In this document: piece after piece, positions 36,491 through 48,136 of the stretch
How the letters are laid out: each line of letters starts with the position of its first letter
How positions within the stretch are numbered: position 1 is the first letter of the stretch
Assembly: GCA_001792895.1 (NCBI GenBank)
Contig: MARA01000036.1
Location: forward strand, 355,891-419,890
Direction of reading: 5' to 3'
DNA: 64,000 nucleotides
Source of the DNA: Lentinus brumalis
Taxonomy: Eukaryota > Basidiomycota > Agaricomycetes > Polyporales > Polyporaceae
The notes under the pieces: model-generated
Seen by the model: the letters and a program-made list of their open reading frames with translations, nothing else
What the model was told of the DNA's origin: nothing
The model's database searches: none
Position numbers and translations under genes: made by a program

Positions 36491-39152
36491 GGTGAGCGTC
36501 CCCGCTGTTCCTCCCACCGTCGAGCGTCCGCTGATGCGCCCCGCCATCTTCCAGCCCCACGTCCGCGATGCCGCCCTCGGACGATGTGTACTATAGTTCC
36601 CCTTATCTCTGGCTGTATCATTAGCTTTGCTTTCGTCGTCGTTATCATCATAGTCCAGAGCAATTATCCGGTATCTTAACCACATGTCGCCGCGTGTGAT
36701 CTATCCGTCCCGACGCTTTTATCGGTGCGGTTGGTCTCGAGTCTGACGTCGATGTGACGATGAAACGGCCCACGTCATTGATTTTGCACCCGCGACATGA
36801 CAACGAATTCATTGATCGAAGTGGCGGGCGAGGTTAAAAGTCAAAAGTGAGTCAGATCGGTGACTATACATTGACCCGACGCAACCGGCGCCACTCCCGC
36901 TGACGGGCGCCTATCGCTCAGACGACGGCGACGCGTCTCCAGGCATCGCTCTCGTTCTCGCCCGTTGTCCCCTCGCTACCTTTGCTTGCTTACTGGTCCG
37001 ACTATTCGTTGGAATGACCTTGAAGAGCTTTATCTGTGCGCGTAGACGGTCTGTGGAGCGGTAGAAGGACGGGAGAGTGCCAGCCAAACGTACGTCCGCC
37101 TTGTCGCCTCCATACTTCTTCAACGAACTAACTTCCATACCCTTTCAGGTGCCGAACCGCGTACATATGCGTCCATATGTTGCCCATGACACAGCAATAT
37201 ATGCTCGGAGAGGGATAGAATGGAAATGCGGGTCGTCATTGCGGGACGGGCCCGATCTGGCTTGGAGATGATGTCTTGCCCTGAAGGGACGCGATGTTCG
37301 CGTACTCGAACTTCTGGTGCGTTCTGTGCAGCGTTTGATTGCCTTTCTTGTTGGTATTGAGAGGATGGACTCACGTAGACGTGTTGGGATTGTGTTTGTG
37401 TTGGGCCGCCACACCCTCGGCGATCCCTCCATTACTTCTTCGCTCCCGCTATCTGTGGGCATCACGGCCACCTAGGACACACAAGCACCTCCATATACGG
37501 CTGTCTATGCCGCAAGTTTGAATTATGGAGGTCCAGATCCGTATACGTCGTGTTCTCTGCTACGGCCATCCCACAGTGCTCACAGCCTTGATCACCGTCT
37601 CTTTCCTCAACGAGCTCTCGTTCTCTCGTATACAACGGCTCCCCGGACACCGTGTGGGTCCTCAAAGCTGAACAGCACGTTGACGAAGAGGAAGTTGAGA
37701 TACCGGACTGGATGCGGCGCGTCCGAGCCGCCTCCCATAAATACGCAAGTAACAAGGGCTGCCCACTTGCCGAACTTGGACGCGATGGATACTCGGATCG
37801 TCGCCTTATGGGCAATATATGGTTCGTCCCATGCGTCCCGAAGTCTTATGGACGCGTTCCCTCTTCTCGATGTCCTCTTCTCTCTCCCACCATTTCCTCC
37901 TGCCAGCTGCTTTTCCTTCCTCCCTGCATCCGCTACGCCCTCGCGGAGAACCAAGAACCGGGAATCACGTATCTCATATGTACCACTCGCCGTCGTATCT
38001 AGGCGAAGATCGGACGTCCATGCATCCGCGTCTCTGTCGCCTATCGCTTCACCGCCAGCTGAACGCTCGCCCTGTCCTCGCCGTACTTCCCGGCCACCCG
38101 CAGATCGCGATATCCACCTTCTCCCGGACCTACATGGACCCATACTGCTCTCCCCGCATTCACCGTGACGTGATCCACAATCGGCGTTCGCCACGCGTCC
38201 ACCGCGCGGATCGTCTCCACATCGTCGATCGGCCACCTTGTTTCATATCACCGGACCTCGTCCCGCTGTGGCGTGTGTCTGGCAAGGCGTGAAAGGTGTC
38301 AGGACTCGGGACTCCGGGCGGTACTGAGAGGGTAGGATCGGTGCGGCATCGGTGCGGACGGTGGCGAGACACGTGGCGGATGTGCTGCAGGATCCAGTGC
38401 GGGATAGATGAGTCGAATGGTGCGTTGCGTACTATCCTCTCTTGCGAAGTACTGACAATAATGTGGACTATTGTGACTGCTGTGCAGCCGCCTCTGACTT
38501 GTCGTTCCATGCATCAGCGTTGCATGCTGTCACAGAATTCGATGTTAGCTGATTAGGGCTGCAGAAGCTGACAAGGTATATATAAGGGGATTACTATATG
38601 TTATCGAAAGCTGACAAGCTATCAGCCAGGAATAAGGCAGTGGTTGCGGTTATACACGCATGACCTTACTTACAACAGTCTTACGCACGTTGTAACCCGG
38701 CGGCCGGGGTTATGAAATTCTGCTAATCCTCATAAGGTACCCTCCGGAAACCGGCCGGATCTCATAAGCAATTCATAAGGTCAGCGCCGGCGATCGGCCG
38801 GATCACAGACCATCGATGTTCGATTATGCGCTGCTCCTCTTGACCCCCAACCACTTCCGCCTCTGCCAGCACAATCCTCTGGACAACGTCTGCGGCATCG
38901 TCGGCGGTTCCTGCACGCACGGTGTGTCGTAGCTCTCACAGGCTGGTGTAGATAACAGCGTCTCACGGCCCTGTCCGTGATGTAGGCACAGTTCCGCATA
39001 ACATTATCGTGCTTGCTCTGATCAAAACCAACAGTTTCTTGGAGCTTGGACTTTCGCGATTCGTGTATATAAACTAACTCGTCGACTGTATCAGTAGTGG
39101 TAGGCCTATCACGTCCTCTGACCTGCTGCAACATCACTGATTGCTCTCACAG
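36491..39152. other. Intergenic upstream of the transposase gene
   Basis: No gene can be supported. Around 38560-38800 the sequence turns AT-richer and has an imperfect palindrome (TAACCC...GGGTTA at about 38692-38712) and two ATAAGG-containing repeats. This may be the terminal region of the Plavaka-type transposon, but its end was not located. Confidence 0.4.
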
Positions 39153-39708
39153 ATGCCTGCAACTCGGAGCAAGAAGAGCGGGTCGAAGAACAGGGCGTCA
39201 CCGGCCAAGCCCGCTAAGAGTGGTCGGGCGAACCCTGCTCTGGTCCCCTGCCCTCATTGTAACGACATGAAGGATCCCCGGGGCCTCACTCAGCATATGA
39301 TCAAATGCGAGCGTGAACAGGAGCAGGCCAAATGGGAGCGGCAGGCGTCTTTGAACGAGCGGATGGCAGGTGAGCATGGTCGTCAACTAATCTGGTGGCC
39401 GATACTCAGCTATATTCTACCAGCCTTGTTGGGAACGGCTAGTGGGAGTACGTCATCTATCTTGTTGGGAGCGGCTAGTGGGAGTACGTCATCTTTGAAC
39501 CTCCAACATGCTTGAACCTCATCGCTTGACAGATATAGCCCAAGGAGATGATGAGGAGCAGGTGTTGCTTGATGATCATGGGATGGATCTTGTGGATGCC
39601 GGTGAGTTGCTCTCTGCATACCCTCCCTCGAGGTCTCACCTCAGGCGGCTTCAAGATCATCCCTTACATCCCCCGGTTTCGATCGAGAGTGCAATGGAGC
39701 CTCTGGTC

Positions 39709-39804
39709 GCTCTCCATCCAGGCCCTCAGATCGCTCTCCATCCAGGCCCTCAGATCGCTCTCCATCCAGACCCTCAGATCGCTTCTCGTCCAGGCCCTCA
39801 GATC
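39709..39804 (+). repeat. Coding minisatellite, four 24-bp units
   Basis: Four tandem units encode ALHPGPQI, ALHPGPQI, ALHPDPQI and ASRPGPQI inside the Plavaka-like gene. The first intron also has a two-copy 36-bp repeat at about 39425-39496. Confidence 0.9.
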
Positions 39805-40733
39805 GCACCGCATCCCGCTGGTGTTCGCGGTGGCGCTCGCGGCACACTTACTACCATCGCGGCTGACCCTTCGTCTTCCACTCTTCCTGTCCCTCATCCC
39901 GCGGCGCAGCCTACCTCCTTGCCCCGTCTCAATCCCAACAATCCTGTGAGTGCTGGGGGACGCGCAGATGTCGCGAACCTTGCCCCCCTCCACGCCGCGA
40001 GCCCTGGCACTCTCCTCGCTGCTGCGGTGCCACACCCCGAGCACGGCACACCGTCGCAACCCACTGCGGACTCTGCTCACCCCGAGAGCTCGGTGCGCTC
40101 ATCGGCTCCCCAAGCAGAGGCGTCCACCTCGGGCTTAGTTCGGAGTGACGAGGAAGTTGAGTACCAGGAGGACGATATCAAGGTGGAGTATCACCCGAAG
40201 AGCGGTCGCCAGACCAGGATCCAGCACTTCGAGGACTTCACCCGCGAGAATACTTCGTCGTTTACGCCGCCAGCTGACGAGACACCGTGGTGGCCGTTCC
40301 GCTCCCAGTTCGATTACGAGTTCGCTCGTCTGTGCCTCTCTTCTGGACTCACCAAGGATCAAGTAAACGCATTCATAGGTCTTATGCGTCGAGCAGAGTC
40401 AGGCCAGGAACGATTCTCGTTCGCCAATCACAAGGAGATGCAGAGTACATGGAAGGACGCGTATGACAGGCTTACTCCCGTTCGTATTTAACGTTCTTTG
40501 TTGATAGTTCTCGCTCAATAGTATTCGCTCAATTTATATGATGTGTAGTTCACGCATGATGTCGTCACCGTTCAATACAAGGACAAGCCAGTCAAGCACA
40601 ACCTTTGGAAGCGCAACCTTCAGTCCTATGTTGAGGACTTGTTGGCAGATCCTCATCTTGTCAGGCAGATGGAATTCGACGCGCAGAAACTGAGCAAGTA
40701 TAATGCTGGTCAATGGGAGCAGTTTGTCGATGA

Positions 40734-40738
40734 GCCCT
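40734..40738. repeat. Target-site duplication of element A, left
   Basis: GCCCT, identical to 48883-48887; 5 bp is the usual Ty3/gypsy target duplication. Confidence 0.93.
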
Positions 40739-41483
40739 TGTTACATTCCATGCCCACAAGGCACCAACTCCGGTCCGGACCTACCTCGGACTCCGCACCT
40801 CCGGTTCGTTCTTACCTGTGATACTATTCTCGATCACTTCACCCCTTATCGTCTTCTTACTTGACCCGGACTCCGGACCATCTGCTTCCGCTTGCATCCG
40901 CCTCCGTGATCAGACTCCGTTCATTCGATCCTTCGATTGTATCCGCCCTTCATTCGATCTTACTATACTTTGTATTGGCTGATCATTTGCTTCCGCCTGA
41001 CTCCGGTTCCGTACCTCCTTACCTATGTCTTGGCTACTCCTCTCCGGACTTCGGACTTTACTATATAAGCCTTCCTGTAGCCACGCTTAGACTTCAGTTC
41101 TGATATCTCGTTACACTCCCCGTTACGACTCTGAGCTCAATCTATTCTGTTCGCTCTCTCTCAACGTCCGATCCTTCCGACCGGACTTCTGACCTCCGAC
41201 CTCCGACCTCCGACCTCCGACTTCTGCTTGACTTCTTACCTCTGGCTTGACTTCTCTCTGGCTTGGTATTATCTCTTGCTTATCTTCTTACTCGTTGCTT
41301 GCTCCGGTATAAACCCCGGTTCTCTTGTCTGTCTTAAATTGAAGACCTTCGTGGATCCTCAAGGCGTTGATCAATAGCTTCGCCGAAGTCTTCACCCTCA
41401 GCGCGTCTCGTTCCGGACTTCGTAACTCCGTAACTCCGTCCGGACTTCCACCGGACTTCGTCCCGGCGCGCACGGTCTTAACA
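40739..41483 (+). repeat. Element A 5' LTR, 745 bp
   Basis: Begins TGTTACATTCC and ends TTAACA (TG...CA). It contains a TATA box at 41062-41068 and a short CCGACCT heptamer array near 41190-41220. Confidence 0.95.
41062..41106 (+). promoter_or_regulatory. Element A promoter and predicted mRNA start
   Basis: TATATAA at 41062-41068. The 11-mer AGTTCTGATAT at 41096-41106, about 30 nt downstream, is where the transcript should begin. It is the exact complement of the primer-binding sequence after the LTR. Confidence 0.75.
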
Positions 41484-41485
41484 GT

Positions 41486-41496
41486 ATATCAGAACT
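41486..41496 (+). promoter_or_regulatory. Element A primer-binding site, self-priming type
   Basis: ATATCAGAACT, 2 nt after the LTR end, is the reverse complement of the predicted first 11 nt of the element RNA (41096-41106). This matches the known Tf1 mechanism, where the folded 5' end of the RNA primes reverse transcription. No tRNA-type PBS starting TGG is present here. Confidence 0.75.
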
Positions 41497-41513
41497 CAAC
41501 TTGAGGATTCATC

Positions 41514-42929
41514 ATGTCATCTTCCTTCCAAGGATTCACTGAACGCATATCCCAAGCTGTGGGATATAACCCGGCGGACACTCCAACCCGTCGGGGTAAA
41601 CTCCCCGCAGTCAGCACCACTCCGCCTTCTCCGGGCGGTACTCGTCCGCCTTCACCGGCAATCATCCAGCCTGTTTTTCCCATCACCTCTCCCAACAATC
41701 CCTTCGATCAGTCCGCCATGCGCTTCTACTCTCCGGCTCAAGGCTCGGCCTCTCAAGCTCGGGCTGCCCATGCTGGAGTTCAACCGAACCCGGTCCCTCA
41801 GGCCGGAACATCCGGACAAGCGCAGGCATCCGGACCTCCGGGAGGTGCTCAGACCTCCGGAACTCAGGCCACTCAGGCATCTGCCGGTGTTAACCCCCAG
41901 TCGCAGACCAATCAGGATCTAGCGGCTGCTATCACCCTCCTGGCTCAAACCGCGCAGTCCCTCCAGCGGGCTCCGCCTCCGCCTCCGGCTCCTCCGAAGC
42001 CTACGGCGTTTGAGCGCAACAATGTCCGAGACCCGGACCAGTTCGACGGCACGGACCCTACCAAACTCCGTTCCTTCTTCGTTCAGTTAGAGCTGGTCTT
42101 CAAGGCTCGGCCCAACACGTTCGATACCCACGAGAAGAAAGTCACCTATGCAATCTCCCATCTCAAGGGGACTGCTCTCGCTTGGTTCGAACCCTTCCTC
42201 CTCGAAGCTCCGTCCGGGAACCCTCCGGACTACGAGGTCTTCCAGGAAGAACTCCGTATGAACTTCGGACCTTACGACGTCGTCGGAACCGCGGAGCACG
42301 AGCTGGAGAATCTAGTTATGTCCGAGAACCAGAGGGTTGCTCGGTATATCACCCAGTTCAATCGTCTCGCCACTCAAGTCGAGTGGGGAAATGAAGCTCT
42401 CCGGTATCAGTTCTACAAAGGCCTTCCGTCCCGACTCAAAGACCGCATCGCGGAGATCGGGAAGCCGAAGGATCTGAACAAACTCCGAGAACTCGCTCAG
42501 TCCATCGACGCCCGCTACTGGGAGCGCAAGACCGAGCAGATCCGTGAGACTCGGACTTCCACCTCCGGATCAAAGTCCTCTTCCACTCCGAAGTCTTCGA
42601 CGTCATCCTACCCATCTCAGTCCTCGGGTTCCTCGACTTCTCCGGGCAGCTCCGCCCAGAAGAGTTCGTCGAAGCCTGCAACTCCGAAGACCCCGGCTAA
42701 GACCGCAAAGCCATACGCGGACAAGCTGGGCAAGGACGGCAAGCTCACCCCCGAGGAGCGTCAGCGGCGTTTCGCTGCTAACCTCTGCCTCTTCTGCGGA
42801 GGTCCCGGTCATACTGCGGACGTCTGTCCAAAGAAGACCGCGGCCAAGGGCCGGGCTGCTCAAGCCCAGGCACCTGACGCTCCTGCTGCTCCGGACAACG
42901 CTCCGGACCCCGCGGAGCCAAAAAACTAG
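41514..42929 (+). CDS. gag: Element A Gag, 471 aa
   Basis: Capsid/nucleocapsid precursor. ATG 41514 lies 30 nt after the LTR. Residues 1-165 are Pro/Ser/Gln-rich. The retrotransposon Gag domain follows at about 170-340: QFDGTDPTKLRSFF, ISHLKGTALAWFEPFL, FGPYDVVGTAEHELENL, YKGLPSRLKDRI. A Ser/Thr-rich linker leads to a zinc knuckle CLFCGGPGHTADVC (CX2CX4HX4C) near residue 424. The frame is intact. It ends in AAA AAC TAG, where the A-run forms a frameshift site into pol. Confidence 0.93.
   Translation: MSSSFQGFTERISQAVGYNPADTPTRRGKLPAVSTTPPSPGGTRPPSPAIIQPVFPITSPNNPFDQSAMRFYSPAQGSASQARAAHAGVQPNPVPQAGTSGQAQASGPPGGAQTSGTQATQASAGVNPQSQTNQDLAAAITLLAQTAQSLQRAPPPPPAPPKPTAFERNNVRDPDQFDGTDPTKLRSFFVQLELVFKARPNTFDTHEKKVTYAISHLKGTALAWFEPFLLEAPSGNPPDYEVFQEELRMNFGPYDVVGTAEHELENLVMSENQRVARYITQFNRLATQVEWGNEALRYQFYKGLPSRLKDRIAEIGKPKDLNKLRELAQSIDARYWERKTEQIRETRTSTSGSKSSSTPKSSTSSYPSQSSGSSTSPGSSAQKSSSKPATPKTPAKTAKPYADKLGKDGKLTPEERQRRFAANLCLFCGGPGHTADVCPKKTAAKGRAAQAQAPDAPAAPDNAPDPAEPKN
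42920..42926 (+). promoter_or_regulatory. Predicted -1 ribosomal frameshift site (A_AAA_AAC)
   Basis: The gag reading frame is CCA AAA AAC TAG, so the heptamer A_AAA_AAC is in the correct register for -1 slippage and is followed at once by the gag stop. Slipping gives AAA AAA CTA GGC and enters the open pol frame, which runs on towards the protease. Confidence 0.7.
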
Positions 42930-45900
42930 GCTGCGATCCTCCGCAATCCGCGTGCGGTGTAGATCGCGTTGACTTGACCCACGCGGAACCGCAACTCCGT
43001 CTCAACGCTTCCGCTCTTTCGGACCCTTCTGCTCTCTCCTCCGTCTCTATGCCGAAAACCTCGAAAACTCGTTCACGGCTCTAGTCGACTCCGGATCATC
43101 GCACTGCTTTATTGATTCGGACTTCGTCGACGAGCACGGACTTCAGACATCATCCATTCCTCCGCTCCGGTTGTCCTTATTTGACGGATCATCTAATACA
43201 TCTATTACTCGGATAACCACCCTTCCTGTACACTTTCCCTCCGGGGAAGTTCTGAACATCGACTTCTACGTCACTCCGCTCGACAAATCCGTCTCCGCTG
43301 TCCTGGGATACAGCTGGCTCTCCGACTACAATCCGTTGATTGACTGGAAGACGCATAGCATCCAATTCCGGACTACGCCCTCGGCTCGTCCCGTACCTCT
43401 GTCTGGTCCGGAACCTCCACCGGACTCCGGAGCGCAAGGGCCTCCGCCCAAGCCTCCGTCTGTCTCCCTGATCGGAGCAGCCGCGTTCGCGTGTGCCTGT
43501 AAGCTCCAGGGCTCAGAGAGTTTCACTCTCAATCTATCTGCCCAGTCCGCCACAGCTCGTAGCACGTCCGTCTCGGACGCTCCCCTCCGGACCTTCCTCC
43601 CGGAGTTCCGGAAGAGTACCGGGAATTCGCGGACGTCTTCAACAAGGCTAAGGCCGACACCCTCCCGGAGCACCGTCCGTACGACCTAAAGATCGAACTG
43701 GAAGACGGCGCTGTTCCACCCCTCGGACCCATCTACTCCCTGTCCCAGCTCGAGCTCGATACCCTCCGAGAATACATCGAGGAGAATCTCCGCTCGGGGT
43801 TCATCGCTCCGTCGAACTCCCCTGCGGATCTCCGGTCCTCTTCGTCAAAAAGAAAGACGGCTCACTCCGCTTGTGTGTCGACTATCGAGGACTTAACAAG
43901 ATCACTCGGAAGGATCGCTATCCGCTCCCGCTCATCTCGGACCTCCTTGATGCTCCCCGGAAGGCTCGTATCTATACCAAGATCGACCTCCGGCACGCTT
44001 ACAACCTAGTCCGCATCGCTCCCGGAGATGAATGGAAGACTGCCTTCCGGACTCGCTACGGTTCGTTCGAGTGGCGCGTTATGCCGTTCGGACTTTCCAA
44101 CGCTCCGGCAGCCTTTCAACGTTTCGTCAACGACATCTTCGCGGACTTGCTAGACGTTTGCGTGGTCGTCTATCTCGACGACATCCTCATCTACTCCGAC
44201 AACCCCGCCGATCACCGGAAGCACGTCAAAGAAGTCCTTCGACGTCTCCGGAAGCACAAACTCTACGCTCGTGCGGACAAATGTGAATTCCACACGGAGT
44301 CCGTCGAGTATCTGGGCTACATCCTCTCTGCCGAAGGCCTCACTATGTCTACGGACAAGGTCAAGACGATTCTCGAGTGGCCGGAACCCCGGAAGGTCCG
44401 AGACATACAGTCGTTCCTCGGATTCGCCAACTTCTACCGGCGTTTCATCCCCAACTACTCCGAGATCGTCATTCCATTGACCCGCCTGACCCGGAAGAAC
44501 GTTCCATGGAACTTCTCCGACGCCTGTCGCGATGCCTTCAACACCCTCAAGAAGGCGTTCACCACGGCTCCGGTACTCCATCACTGGGAACCGGATCGGC
44601 AGATCACCGTCGAAACCGACGCTTCGGACTATGCCATCGCCGGAATTCTGTCCATCACCTCGGACTCCGGTGAACTCCACCCCATCGCTTTCCACTCCCG
44701 TACCCTCTCCGGCGCGGAGTTGAACTATGACACCCACGACAAGGAACTACTCGCTATCTATGAAGCATTCAAGACTTGGCGGCACTATCTCGAGGGCTCC
44801 GGAACTCCGGTCGACGTCGTCACGGATCACAAGAACCTCGAGTACTTCTCCACTACCAAACTCCTTACCCGCCGCCAAGCCCGCTGGTCCGAGTACCTGT
44901 CCCAGTTCAACATGGTCATCCGGTTCCGCCCCGGAAAACTCGGAGCAAACCCGACGCACTCACTCGCCGTTGGGACGTCTACCCAAAAGAGGGGGATAGT
45001 GACTACTCCGTCGTCAACCCACACAACTTTCGACCAGTCTTCACTCAAGAGCAACTCGCTTCATCCCTCCGGGCGACGATTCTGCACCTTCCCGTCCTCC
45101 GAGCAGTGTTCGCACTCGACGACACGCAACTCCGGATGGACATCCTGTCCGCTCAGAACTCCGGATCCACCTCCCCGGAGCTCGTCGCGGGCCTCAAGTC
45201 CGCTTCTGACCCCAATCATCCCCGTTGGACCTTCAATCCAGAAGGCTTCCTTTGTCTCAACAATCGCATCTATGTTCCGGATCTTGGCGACCTCCGTCTA
45301 CGCGTCCTCCGGCCCGCCACGACCATCCAACGGCTGGCCACTGGGGACAGAACAAGACTCAGGACCTCGTCCTCCGGGACTACAACTGGCCCGGACTCCG
45401 GATCTTCGTCCGGGACTACTGCAAATCCTGTACCACCTGCGCCCGATCCAAAACCCCCGTCATCTACCCTACGGAACGCTGAAACAACTCCCCATCCCCG
45501 AACGACCGTGGAACTCCATCTCCATGGACCTCATCGAACAGCTTCCGGACTCCGAGGGTTATACCGCGATTCTTGTCATAGTTGACCGGTTAACCAAACA
45601 GTCCATCTTCATTCCTACGCACAACACCCTCAATGCTCAGGAACTCGCCGAACTGTTCATCCTCCATGTCTTCTCCAAGCACGGAGTTCCTTCCCACGTC
45701 ACCTCGGACCGGGGCTCGGAGTTCGTCTCACACTTCTTCCGTTCCCTCGGCAAAGCTCTCGATATGAAGCTTCACTTCACCTCCGGATATCATCCGGAAG
45801 GCGACGGACAAACTGAACGTGTCAACCAGACCCTGGAACAGTATCTCGCATCTACTGCAACTATCAACAGGACAACTGGTCCAAACTCCTGCCTCTCGCG

Positions 45901-46605
45901 GAGTTCGCGTACAACAATGCTCCGAACGCCACCACCGGACTCTCTCCCTTCTTCGCGAACAAGGGCTATCATCCCGGACTAGCCGTCCACCCGGAACGCG
46001 ACCTCACCTCCGCTCGGGCTCGGGAGTTCGCCATAGACCTCGACGAACTCCACTCCGCACTCCGAGAACATATCGCCGAAGCTCAGGCCCGTTACCAAGT
46101 CCAAGCCGACAAACATCGTCTTCCAGCTCCGGACTTCCGGGTCGGAGACTACGCCTATGTCCGAGCCGAGTTCATCCGTTCCACTCGCCCCGCCAAGAAG
46201 CTCTCAGAAAAGTTCTTGGGCCCTTATGAGATCATCGCTCAGCCCGGAACTCACTCCTTCACCCTCCGTCTCCCCGAATCCATGCGGGCTATCCACCCCG
46301 TATTCCATGTCTCCCAGCTTGAACCCGCAACTCCGAACACCATCCCCGGACGTGTCCAAACTCCGCCCCCTCCGATCGAGATCGACGGAGAACCCGAGTA
46401 CGAAATCTCCGAGGTCCTCGACTCCAAGATTGATCGCCGGCGCCGATCCTGTCAACTCCTGTACCTGGTCCGGTGGGCCGGATATGAAGGCACCGACGAA
46501 GAAACGTCATGGATACTCGCTACCGAACTCGAACACGCCCAGGAACTCCTTGCGGACTTCCATCGGTCCTATCCGGACAAGCCCGGACCTCTTGCTTCAC
46601 TCTGA
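42923..46605 (+). CDS. pol: Element A Pol (PR-RT-RH-IN-chromodomain), frame broken
   Basis: Reading crosses frame breaks near 43050, 43600, 43818, 44948, 45312, 45455 and 45850. Each behaves as one missing base. Domains in order: aspartic protease ([11 protein letters not shown], ~43080-43120; VLGYSWL later); RT ([27 protein letters not shown] at 44171-44182); RNase H ([13 protein letters not shown], ~44610; [12 protein letters not shown]); integrase zinc module ([17 protein letters not shown], ~45317-45440); catalytic core with D at ~45523, D in TSDRGSEF (~45705) and E in GQTERV (~45807); GPYEI motif (~46219); chromodomain 46399-46590 with YLVRWAGY and ETSW. The chromodomain is expected to steer insertion towards modified chromatin. 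A normal chromovirus pol apart from the breaks. Confidence 0.9.
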
Positions 46606-46829
46606 TTACTTATGTTCTTACTTATCATTCTGATCTGGTTAATATTTCACATCATTACTCATTCATCACTTCTTTCTGACTACAAACATCCTTATACTAC
46701 TATAAACATCTGACTTTCAATTACTTACTATCTGTTTGTTATCACTCTGGTTTCGGACTTCACTCATTTTTGACCAAGAAAATCTTTCAATTCTTCTATC
46801 TACACGGACGTCCGGACTTCGGACTCCGT

Positions 46830-47914
46830 TCACTCCTTCGGACCCTGGCCTTCGGGCCCCTTCCCGGACCCTTCTCCCGTCTTCTCCGGCTCCTTGCCGG
46901 ACTCCTGCCCATCCGTTCCTTCCGGACTCTCCCCGGACCCTTCACCCTCATCCTTCTTCTCCGGACCCTTTCCGGCCTCCCGCTCGGACTCCTCCTGTTC
47001 ATCGGCCGATCCATCTTCGTCGGCCTCCGACTCCTTCCTGGTCCTCGGGACTCCGTCGGGCTTGTACCGGGCGAAGTACGCCTCGACGGCCCCGGCCCGG
47101 TTCCGGAAGTCATCCAACTTCCGGAGTTCCATCCGGATCCGGGCCTCCTCCACCCTCGTCTTCCTCACCTCGTCCTGCAGCTCCGACATCTCCTCCTGCA
47201 AGGACGCCATGTCCGGCCGGAGCTTCCGGATCTCACTCCGGCACGCGGACACCTCCTGCAGGACCCGGAGGAAGAGGTCCCTCGTGTCGAGGGACCCCTC
47301 GGCGACCGCGATCTTCTTCGGCCGCGCCTTCTCGACCTCCGGTTCCGGCTCCGGCTCCGGGTGCGCCCTCTCCTTCCCCTTCGAGGGGCCGGCCTTCGGG
47401 GTCTCCTCGACCTTCTTCTTCTTCGGCGTCGGGGTCTCGTCCTCGTCGCTGTCGACCAGGTCGTGGCTCTTCCGCTTCTTGACCCGGACTTCGAAAGGCG
47501 GTTTTCCGCCCTCGCACTTCGCCTTCTTCTCCTGGCACCGCACGCACGCGGCGGATCTGCCGGACGTGTAGTACCGGCAGATGGCCTTCGCCTTACGGCA
47601 AGGCGTGCAAGGCGAACTACAACACAATATCAGTAAACAATCAGTTCCGGACTCCGGGTCCGGACTTACTCGGTGACCTTCTCGGTCCTCTCCTCCCCGG
47701 CCCCTGCTCCGACGGACCTCGGCTTCGTCGGGGTCCTCTTCTTCGGCTGCCTGGCCTCCTCGGCCTCCTTCTCCTTCTCCGCCTTCCGGAGCGCGGCCTC
47801 CGTCGCCAACCGCTCGGCCTCCAGCTTCTCCACGTTAGCCCTAGCTAGGGCTAACTGGGCTTCGGCCTGTTGGAGGCGCAGGGCGGCGATGTCGTCTTGG
47901 GTCTTCGGGGGCAT
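46830..47914 (-). CDS. Antisense Zn(II)2Cys6 coiled-coil protein of element A, 343 aa
   Basis: Lies between pol and the 3' LTR on the opposite strand. Exons 47670-47914 and 46830-47616 (minus) join in phase across a 53-nt intron with GTAAGT and TTGTAG ends, giving 344 codons; start MPPKTQDD. Residues ~8-55 form a charged coiled coil. Residues ~85-116 show C-X2-C-X6-C-X10-C-X2-C-X6-C, the exact spacing of fungal Zn(II)2Cys6 DNA-binding clusters, including the usual RKAKAIC and EKKAKC basic residues. A basic/Pro linker (TPKKKK), a second coiled coil (~200-250) and an acidic tail follow. It is unbroken, unlike pol. Inferred to be an element-encoded nuclear regulator; no experiment supports this. 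Confidence 0.8.
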
Positions 47915-48102
47915 GGTGGTGGTTGGCAGAAGAAGAGTTTGATCACCCCCGACTCCGGCTCGGAACTTTATAGTCCGTAGCCGATCCGGATCTTTCCGAC
48001 CTTCACAACTCCGAACATCACATCCGACCTTCACCTGTCCGATCATCATCCGTCCGGTCATCACACGTCAGATCGAAACATCATTCCATCGGACTTCCTA
48101 TC

Positions 48103-48136
48103 GGTCCTCGAGGGCTCGGACCCAGTGGGGGGATAC
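48103..48136 (+). promoter_or_regulatory. Element A hairpin plus polypurine tract
   Basis: GGTC-CT-CGAG-GG-CTCG-GACC (48103-48122) folds to an 8-bp stem with a two-base bulge. The purine-rich GTGGGGGGATA follows directly and abuts the 3' LTR at 48137, the position of the plus-strand primer. Confidence 0.7.

Noticed and set aside
46770..47636. Sense-strand ORFs opposite the antisense gene of element A
   Set aside because: They are shadows of the antisense gene: Leu/Arg/Pro-rich, without motifs. The antisense strand has a phase-consistent intron and a cysteine cluster.
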